From Pyrus communis (taxonomy: Eukaryota; Streptophyta; Magnoliopsida; Rosales; Rosaceae), in contig NC_084807.1 in the NCBI RefSeq assembly GCF_963583255.1, positions 19,538,072-19,602,071 on the forward strand: a stretch of DNA of 64,000 nt, given 5' to 3'. The translations under genes were made by a program, and so were the position numbers. The notes under the pieces are model-generated. The model was given only the letters and a program-made list of their open reading frames with translations, searched no databases and was not told the origin of the DNA. Positions 56,431 to 64,000 of this stretch are shown here, piece by piece; the first letter of the stretch is position 1; every line of letters starts with the position of its first letter.

Positions 56431-56433
56431 GTT

Positions 56434-56450
56434 CATATATATATTTATAA
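56434..56450 (+). promoter_or_regulatory. Candidate TATA region of MIR166
   Basis: CATATATATATTTATAA lies about 280 bp before the hairpin and is followed about 80 bp later by a (CT)n leader tract (56531-56564). CT-rich leaders are common in plant pri-miRNA transcripts. Confidence 0.55.
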
Positions 56451-56530
56451 GTCACCCCCTCCCACCCCATGCCATACTAACCATACCATATCATCATTCT
56501 CTACATTCTCATCATCATTATCATCCTTCA

Positions 56531-56564
56531 TCTCTCTCTCTCTCTCCTCTCTCCTTCTCTCTCT
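56531..56564 (+). repeat. (CT)n microsatellite in the pri-miR166 leader
   Basis: Nearly pure CT repeat, probably transcribed in the 5' part of the primary transcript. Confidence 0.8.
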
Positions 56565-56725
56565 GAACCCCCTTGAAGATAGGCGATGCTCTTGGGGGGC
56601 AAAGAGATAAAAGAGATCAGAGAAACAAACACACACATACATAAAAAGAGATACACTCATTCATGGATAAATTATTGTAGCTAGGGTTTCGAAGATGTTG
56701 AAGGAGAAGAGGAGCTTTAGCTTTT

Positions 56726-56907
56726 GAGGGGAATGTTGTCTGGCTCGAGGACACTTTCCTTGATCTATAATCTCTGGATCAACAACCGTTATATACCTAT
56801 ACATATATCTATATATGTGTATGTGTTTGTATATGTTGTGTGTATCATCTGCATACATAGATGATCAGGTTAAGTAGTGTCGTCGGACCAGGCTTCATTC
56901 CCCCCAA
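56726..56907 (+). ncRNA. MIR166: MIR166 precursor hairpin
   Basis: The 3' arm holds mature miR166 at 56883-56903 (begins TCGGACCAGGCTTCATTC, ends CCCC). The 5' arm holds the star strand at 56730-56750 (GGAATGTTGTCTGGCTCGAG plus G). The arms pair as in other miR166 precursors: GGAATG with CATTCC, a TT/TT bulge, then GTCTGG with the CCAGGC side. Pairing extends inward (ACACT with AGTGT; CCTTGATC with GATCAGG) and outward (GAGGG with CCCCC), leaving a loop of some 90 nt. miR166 directs cleavage of HD-Zip class III mRNAs in leaf polarity, meristem and vascular patterning. The locus appears intact and no second copy was seen in the window. Confidence 0.96.
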
Positions 56908-56967
56908 TTCATGGCTTCCGATCCATACGGAGACCTTTTTTCCAGGGCAGATGGGTTCTTCATCTGA

Positions 56968-58563
56968 AGGTTTGATTTCTATTTTGTTTTTAATTATTTT
57001 TATTTTTATCGATTTGCTATTTTGGGTTTTTTTTTTTTAACTCAGTTTAGAATTCTGGGTTTTTGTCTTTAGAACAATTAAGGTTGTTCGTTATGTGCAG
57101 ATTGGTGTAATGAGGCGTATCTTGACTACTTTTGTTTTTCATCGACTTTGCATAAAAGGTTTGATGATTGCTGGATCTCCTTTTCATTTATTTTTGTTCT
57201 TGTTTGAATCATCATGCTGTGATGATTGTAGCCTAATGATGCCTTCCAGTATCTGATCTGTCTGCTTCTGCCATTTTTTCAGATCTGCCCCCCTTTTTAT
57301 TATTTTTGTTCATTAAAAAAAAAAAAACTTTGGTAGACATTCCCTCCTCTCTTTCACGTTATAATTCTCTCTCTTAGGGTTTCGTGGGTCTAGATTTATT
57401 AGGCTACGATATATCTAAACAAATCTTTTAGAAAATAGCAAATTAATTTTATGCTTAGGAGAACAAGCAAAAAAATGACACCCTTTCTGACACTGTTCAA
57501 ATGCCTATTTTCATCTGTCAAAAATATATAAATATAAAATTAGCTTCCCTGAACACCCATCTGTTTCTGACTCTTAATCTAACGCTATTAGTCAGTAATC
57601 CTTTTGCAGTCTTGATTATAAAGTATAATAATGCATAAATAGATTAGTACTTTCCTATTTTCTCAGATCAGTCTATTATTCTCACACTTTTACCTATTAG
57701 CTTTGATAATGTTTCTGTTAGACATCTCATGTATCTTGAACTTGTTTCTTTCCAAATGTGATGAGCATATGAAAATGTAGGTTCAGCAGAAAGTACGAAT
57801 ACTATAACTTTGGGAAAGTGCTTGTCCAAAAGGAAATCTGTTCACTTGCCTTTTCCTTTAGATTATTTTCTTTACCAATTGACACCAATTTGAAACCCTA
57901 ATATTGTTTATCTTGGAGTTACTGTGAATGTTGTGAACTTGTGTTTGTCAAAGCTTTAGTCCCCCACAATGATTTAACTCCACCTTGGTTTTTGCCCTTT
58001 ATTATGGCTTTATATGACTAAACTGCGGTTGTTCAAAGAGTCAATGGAGCTTAATTAGAACCCAACCAGCGCTGAAAACTAAAGGTGAGTAGTTTGATTG
58101 TATGAACATTTCTTTTTTGTTTCAGTAATTTATATACTAGACAAGAAAAGTTGTGCAGGTATCCATGATGCTCCATCACGTTTCAAAGTATCATTAACTA
58201 ATTTGATCAATTGTTTGTGAGAATTTTCTCAAGTTTAAGAATTCCCTTTGTATTCTTGAAGGGCAGCTGATTAATCCCAGATTTAAAAATGTTTTTGGTT
58301 GTAGAGGAGGATTTCAAACCCTTGCTGGATTAACCCAGTGGTTTAATGCCAGACTTAAATTGATGCGTAATCAGTCTAGTGTAATTTGTATCTCCTTTAA
58401 TTACTTTCCTTCATATTTGCATCTATAATTTGCTACTTGAGAACCTCCCAAATGAATAGAGAGAATTAAAAAGTTGAATACAAGGTTCTGGAAGAAGAGT
58501 TGTCATGGCTTCTAAGAACGCACATGGTAGATGCCACTGCTCTAATGTAAAATCCAAGGAAAC

Positions 58564-58617
<54 letters not shown>

Positions 58618-58880
58618 ACACACTCAGAAAGACCATCACATTCATCTTCATATGCTTGATATTATTAATAGGGTCCTTATTAATACATGGGGTCTGCTTG
58701 TGTCCCTCCTTTTAGAATTTTACTGTTAGTTTCGCTCTCACAAAACCCTACTTGTAAGAAAAGTCAATCCATGAAAAAAGCAGCTGGTTTGGAATCAAGG
58801 AAGCAATCTCAAATGCTAGCAATCAATTACTTTTCTTGTGGCTGCAATCACAAATCTATTTCCTTGTTTTCATTGCAGGA
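56968..58880 (+). other. Possible pri-miR166 intron and downstream exon
   Basis: CATCTGAAG|GTTTGATTT at about 56968 could be a donor and TTCCTTGTTTTCATTGCAG|GATGCTTC at about 58880 an acceptor, which would give a ~1.9-kb intron downstream of the hairpin. Spliced pri-miRNAs are common in plants. This is a sequence-based guess; the region has no coding gene. Confidence 0.3.
58563..58612 (+). repeat. (CT)n microsatellite, ~50 bp
   Basis: Long CT run; the frames it generates (Leu/Ser or Arg/Glu repeats) are not genes. Confidence 0.9.
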
Positions 58881-60735
58881 TGCTTCTCCTTTTTCGTGAC
58901 CCTTCTTAGTTAGTGTTAATTTCCCCGGAAAGGGATTAAGATTAACGTATGAATGCCGACTCACTGTCACAAGAGTTCCTTTTGGGAAATTGAATCTTTT
59001 TTGACCTTTGCAAACATAAAAGTAAAGCCTTTATTATTGCTTTATTTGTGCCCAAAACTTTCCCCACACCCACAGACACAGAGAAAGAAGAAGGAGATGA
59101 GGTTGGAGTCATCAGCTGTCCTTTAGGGCGAGCTTCAATGAAAGCTTTTTGTGCATGGCCACAACTTTCGATGAATAATTGCGGTGTGATTGTTCCACTT
59201 GACCAAGACTTCTTAGGTTTTAGTTAATTCAGTAAGCTTTTGTATAGGAGTACTTTGGATTATTGTTCCTAGCTATATAGCTAGCTATTAGATCGATGTG
59301 CATGGGAAGTTTGGGCTATTGGTCCTAGCGGATGGGAACTTGTGGTGGACCTCGTATTCGTAATAGCGCCATACAAATATAGGTGCTGTGGTACTACTTA
59401 CAGTTGTTCGAACTTATTAAATCCTCATTGAGTCATGAATTGGTAATAGGGTAATAATTGGAGACCACCTGTGTATCATGACATCACGTGTGTATTCTCA
59501 CATGTATTGTGATGTGAAAGTTATAGAACACTCCAACTTCTCTTGAATCATAAGATCCTTTCTTCTCATATATTTCTTTGTAATTTTATACACTCACAAG
59601 GGAGTGCTAGATACTAAACTCCGAGTGCTCTCTACTTTTGTTTTTCCTACTTTAGGGTTTCAATTTATTTTATTGGAATGGCTCCGAGCATAAACAAAAA
59701 TATTAAGTTTTGTGCGTCAATTACGAAGTGTTTTGAAGAGGCAAGTTAATACCTCTTATCGGGACGAGTTTTGAATGTCAGAGGCCAGTAAATTAGTTCT
59801 GAACGCTTTATGGGGCATAGATTATCAATCATAATGCTAAACTGGTTAGAGGTATTCCCTTTTACATCCATGGTCGTAGATTTGTACAAGAAAAAAAAAT
59901 CTTATTTGTTAACTAGTTTGTCGGATTTCCATTATTTGGACCCTACAAGTCCAAAACTTGAGGGTCGAGCTCAAACTAAGCTTTAGGTTCAGAGAAATGC
60001 GCATCATGTTAAGTTTGGGCTTTGCAAATAACATTTTGAACTAGTAGAGAGGAATGCAATATGGCCAATAATATTTAAGAAAATAGTTCAAGTTTCTAGT
60101 ATAAAACCACCATTCATAAAAAGCCCTGCTCAAAAAATGTATTCTCATCTAGCCTTGTTTGACATGCCAAAATATTGACACATGGAAAATGGAAAATATC
60201 GATACAAAATATCAAAAACTCAATTTTTCTTCAACAAAACACACATTAATTCTCTTAACAAAATACACGATTTCCCCACACATACATGAAAGGGAACTGA
60301 TCCATGCTTCATATAAATGTAGAATGCATTGACCATAATGCATCTGGTGACTAGCTACATATATCATTGTTTCCCTATTTTCGGCCGGACTGGGTGGCCT
60401 AGCTAGAAGGACTTTCGGTTCTTCTTTGGTTTAAATGTGCAAGCATGCTATCACATGGCCGAGATTGGCCTACTTAGAAAATATGTAAAAGTGATTGTGT
60501 TTGTGCCTTAGATTTGACTTCTAATGAAATCATTGAACAGCCAAGCAAGAAACGTCTTCTTGGCCTAGGTTTTCTCTTTCTAAAAAACAAGGCTTTGAAC
60601 GAACAACCAATGGCGTAGCCATGAATTATTCGATGGGTGGACTAAGTAAATATTATTACTTTGAAATCAAATTTTTAATCTTTTGTTGCGTACATAAAGT
60701 TATATAATAGTAAACCTGAAAGTAATAATTTGAAA
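58881..60735. other. Intergenic DNA
   Basis: No recognised gene or RNA. Possible weak retroelement traces near 59390-59780. Confidence 0.4.
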
Positions 60736-60748
60736 TAAGAAATTTATA

Positions 60749-60910
60749 CTACCACTTAGTACTACGGTTTAGTGGTATTCCTCTTCACTTGTAAGAAAGA
60801 GGTTTTAAGTTCAATTCTCGCCAAAGGTGAATTTGAACCACATTATTGCTAGTCCATTATGAAGTTTAGCTCATTTTCCCACCCCTTAGTATATATAATA
60901 TCATGTGTTC

Positions 60911-60943
<33 letters not shown>
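60749..60943 (+). mobile_element. tRNA-derived SINE with poly(A) tail
   Basis: GGTTTAGTGGTATTCC resembles a polymerase III A box and GTTCAATTC a B box about 40 bp later, as in tRNA-derived SINEs. The body is followed by a ~30-nt A-tail (60912-60941). A perfect 13-bp target duplication, TAAGAAATTTATA, flanks it (60736-60748 and 60944-60956). Confidence 0.88.
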
Positions 60944-61389
60944 TAAGAAATTTATATTATGTTTTCTAAACTTCTAACCTTCAAAACTTTCAGGTGAATA
61001 AAATAAGAAACTATTTGTGGGATGAAAGTTTTAATTTATTACTATTAAGTTATAATATAGGTTAAAGAGTTTATTTAACATTTATTAGCTCTTATTTTCC
61101 TTAAAAGCAACCTTATGATTCAAAATTTTCAATTGCTAGAATATGACAATTAAAAATCATAAAATAGCCCAAAAGATTAATATTTTGAAGGCTAAGATCC
61201 AAAACTTTCCCTATATATGCTATAGCCTAGGGGAGCCTTGTACTTGGCTCTGCCAATGCGAACAACCAAATGATTGTTAATAATTTTAGAGTCCGTTATT
61301 TAGGTAGGATTAGGATTTGTAATCTTTAATTAGGATTTTGTTTCCTTATCTTTTGTAATTACTTTCCTTGTAGAATAAGGCATGAGCCT

Positions 61390-62048
61390 AGATATTTGAA
61401 CTCATACAATATCACTCTACACCCAACTTACTTTCTACACTCGTATTATTTTTAATTAAACTATCAATATCTATTTAAACTCTAGTTTACTACCTAAACT
61501 AGGAGCACAAACTCAATCCAATATGTAAATTTAACTGTATACCCAATTTAAAAAAAATAAAAAAACCAAGTCATCCTCAGTCTCTGCAGGCAAAGAGAAG
61601 CATATCTGCAATCAGCCAGAGGAAAGGTTTGCAAAACTCAGCATATGCAAAGTAGTTTTTGGATGAAATACCTTGCCATCATCTGATAGTTCATTGTATT
61701 TATAGTAGTATAGGGTTCCATAAGTTTGAGTGTTTGAGGAATATGAACAAATCCCTATTAATTTACACGTGAACATTTAAAATACAAAGAACAAACTCTA
61801 TTAACCCATCCAACAGCTGCTGTATATTGAATTTGAATTACAGAGCTAGACTATGGTTTGACACTAGCCACCGAGAAAGATTGTAATGGTTTGATTATTG
61901 GAGGTAAGTTTATTAATATATCTTAGTTTTCAAGTTAATTTCATCTTTACTTGATGGTCATTATTAAATATAACAAAAAAGACAATTTACGTGTAAATTT
62001 TAAGTTGGGTGTAGAGTGAAATTATATGGGTTTAGATAAAGTTTTCCT
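61390..62048. mobile_element. Mutator-like MITE, ~0.65 kb, copy B
   Basis: Left CTCTACACCCAACTTACTTT and right (inverted) CTCTACACCCAACTTAAAAT share the subterminal core with copy A at 4607-5458. The outer right end (inverted GGAAAACTTTATCTAAACCC) is preserved, while the left end is eroded. No clean 9-bp TSD was found. Confidence 0.65.
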
Positions 62049-63240
62049 AAAGTAAATTAAATTAAGAACAAGTGCGTGAAATAAAAGTGTTTTGAAAGTA
62101 AATAAATTTAAAAGACGAGACAGAAAAGTAAAGTGCGTGAAATAAAAAATTGAAAAACAAGTGCAGAATTAAAGTACAAATGCGTAAATAAAATCACTTA
62201 AAGTATAAAAATTGAAATACAAGTGCAGGATAAGTTGCATGAAAATAAAATAATCTAGACTAAGACTACATTATCCTATATAGAAAATGAAGAAAATATT
62301 GAATAACGAGCTTTATGTTTCATCGGGGGATCCTTTTCTCTTTTTCGGAGCTCATATTTATAGGTTAATGCTCATCCCACCAGCTTGCTATTAAATGGCC
62401 GGAGTCAACTTTTGGAAAATAGGCTAGCCTCCTTGATTTGGGTCGGAGAAATGTAGATTTTATCATATATTAGACTTGAAGCTTGATCCCTTCCGTATTG
62501 TGAGAATTCTTGCTTGACATTGATCCCATAATTTCCTCTTTATTTGGCATTCCACCACAAACGAATCTCATCCAATTCCCACCAAATAAATTGATTTCAT
62601 ACCCATGGGTGCTTGCATTGGCCAGTTGGCCTACTTTCGATTGGAAACCCATCTCAATTTGGATGACTTGCGCCTTTTAACCAACTTGGCTAAACTCATA
62701 TTGATAGGCGTAGAGCCTTGGAGTTTAACGTACCCACAGGCCAGTAAGCCATTAGACTCATGCTCATGGTCACACAGGTCATTTGACCCACAGTCAGGTT
62801 GCGGCCTTAATAGGTTGGTCGATAACATCTTTGGCCTTGGTATCATTATCGACTAGCATATCGGTCGTATGCCGTAATGATACCAATTTTGGCTTTAATC
62901 TTATGATGGCGTAAGTCACATCCTCGAATAAAGTCGGTATAGAACCATGGTCTAAGCCATATATTGGCCGAAATTACCTTTTATTCTTGTATTGGTTCAA
63001 TTTGACCACTAAATTAAAGCCGATAATCAATTAGACCAGATGGTGCAAATCGGTTAAAAACAATTATATTTTGATTATTTGAAGGTCAGTGGAAATTATG
63101 TTGTATGGAAAATATTCAAACACAAAGCAGCCCTCCAAGAAGAATTAGAGAATAAATGTCATTTACACCCTTTCTCTTTTGCTTTCTTCAAAAGCAAGCA
63201 TCGATGGCTCACTCCCCCACTTTGGGTGGCTTTTCCATCC
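62049..63240. other. Intergenic, possible LTR-element fragments
   Basis: 62340-63060 has GGCC-rich motifs (TTGGCCGAAATTACC, TTTGGCCTTGG) of retroelement character, but no LTR boundary or domain was found. Confidence 0.35.
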
Positions 63241-63245
63241 ACACT

Positions 63246-63473
63246 TCTTTTTTCTTTTTTCTTTTTTATAAAAAAGAGGAACAACTGGTGGCAAGCTACA
63301 GTTATCCACTTCTTCCGGGGGTCAGAAAGACTCACAGAGGCATTTCAACATCCCTCTGACCACAAGTTTGGCTTCCACACCAGCAGTAGGTTTCGAACCC
63401 AATACCTCTAGTTTTTAATTTTAAAGAAGTCTCGTAATCTGTTCTTTACAACTAGACCACCAACTCATGGTTC
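63246..63473 (-). mobile_element. Probable tRNA-derived SINE, minus strand
   Basis: On the minus strand, TGGTGGTCTAGTTGTAAAG (A-box-like) is followed about 55 nt later by GGTTCGAAACC (B-box-like). The body ends in an AAAAAAGAAAAAAGAA tail near 63246-63275. No target duplication was secured. Confidence 0.6.
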
Positions 63474-64000
63474 ATCCTCACTTCATTGACTTTGCATCTT
63501 TCAGCTCGTGGTCTCATTTTGCTGACATATTTTATCAAACACAATCACATACGTTGAGTATGTAATAGTATATATATAGTTCGGGAGCATATAACAAGGA
63601 TAATTCCACAATATCTCTAAATGACTTAGCGCATATACGGCATACCTAATTACATTACTAATTAGTATACGATCCTTTTTTTTTTTTTTTTTTCCTCTTA
63701 GTTTGACTTGTCATAATTTAGTGGTGGTACTTAAAAAAACAAAACCGAATCTAGCTTCTTTTTTTTTTGGAAACTAAACCGAATCTAGTTGCGTAGCACT
63801 TTATGAAAGTCTCAAATTTTGAAAATGTGTTTAATTCTTTGTTCATTTTATTTGTGGTCATTAGTTAGTTTTCGGGTAAATTATATAAGGCATACATTTT
63901 CAATGAGGTGTGGATGCCAACTTTGCTTTTATGTGAATAAAAATTATTTAGTTCATAAAAAATAATTTAAATATTAAACTACTCTAAAACAAACTTAACA
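63474..64000. other. Intergenic DNA to window end
   Basis: A/T-runs (63676-63693, 63760-63768) and AT-rich sequence. Nothing further recognised. Confidence 0.5.

Noticed and set aside
58423..58729. Arg/Glu and Leu/Ser repeat proteins
   Set aside because: Translation of a CT microsatellite on both strands.
1..64000. tRNA genes, rRNA, CRISPR arrays, organellar DNA
   Set aside because: Only SINE-type A/B boxes were seen. No complete tRNA, no spaced identical repeats and no organellar genes were recognised.

Overview
This window is nuclear DNA of a flowering plant. Genes have introns, and it holds a plant HD-Zip gene, a MIR166 locus and typical plant transposons (L1-type LINE, Tat-like Ty3/Gypsy, Copia, hAT, Mutator-like and PIF/Harbinger MITEs, tRNA-derived SINEs). 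The AT-rich intergenic DNA and repeat types resemble a woody rosid, perhaps Rosaceae, but that placement is inference.

Layout. 1-6037 holds decayed Copia sequence (minus strand), LTR fragments and two foldback MITEs; one is an 852-bp Mutator-like element with a 9-bp target duplication. 6038-36126 is one nested transposon complex. An L1-type LINE lies between two copies of an ATGATGCTTTGTAA-type target duplication and is about 6.46 kb once insertions are removed. It was hit twice by LTR retrotransposons. Gypsy-1 (8843-19931, plus strand, TSD GTTTT) has two LTRs of 1042 and 1041 bp that differ only in an A-run as far as I could compare. Gypsy-2 (23061-35503, minus strand, TSD CATTC) has clearly diverged LTRs, and one of them is split by a 2257-bp solo LTR (TSD CTAAC).

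The most unusual object is Gypsy-1. It is a non-autonomous, gag-only element. Where protease, RT and integrase should lie it carries a same-strand mosaic of host cDNA-like fragments: RNA polymerase subunit RPB3, a Pro/Ser-rich protein, serine decarboxylase, a bHLH factor lacking its bHLH domain, and a VPS35L-like protein. Tandem repeats and an antisense ORF follow. This looks like a recently active gene-capturing retrotransposon. Gypsy-2 has lost RT and most of integrase and carries a plant-mobile-domain ORF antisense to its gag.

Three genuine host loci lie in the right half. 36590-39412 (minus) is a four-exon gene for a 298-aa membrane protein of the At1g16860-like family. 44776-45772 (minus) is a two-exon HD-Zip class I gene of the ATHB7/ATHB12 type, 242 aa. 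56726-56907 (plus) is a MIR166 hairpin with a plausible promoter and a pri-miRNA leader. The rest is intergenic DNA with a hAT element, MITEs, SINEs and microsatellites. The host genes show no operon-like relation. miR166 targets HD-Zip class III genes, so it is not expected to act on the class I gene here.
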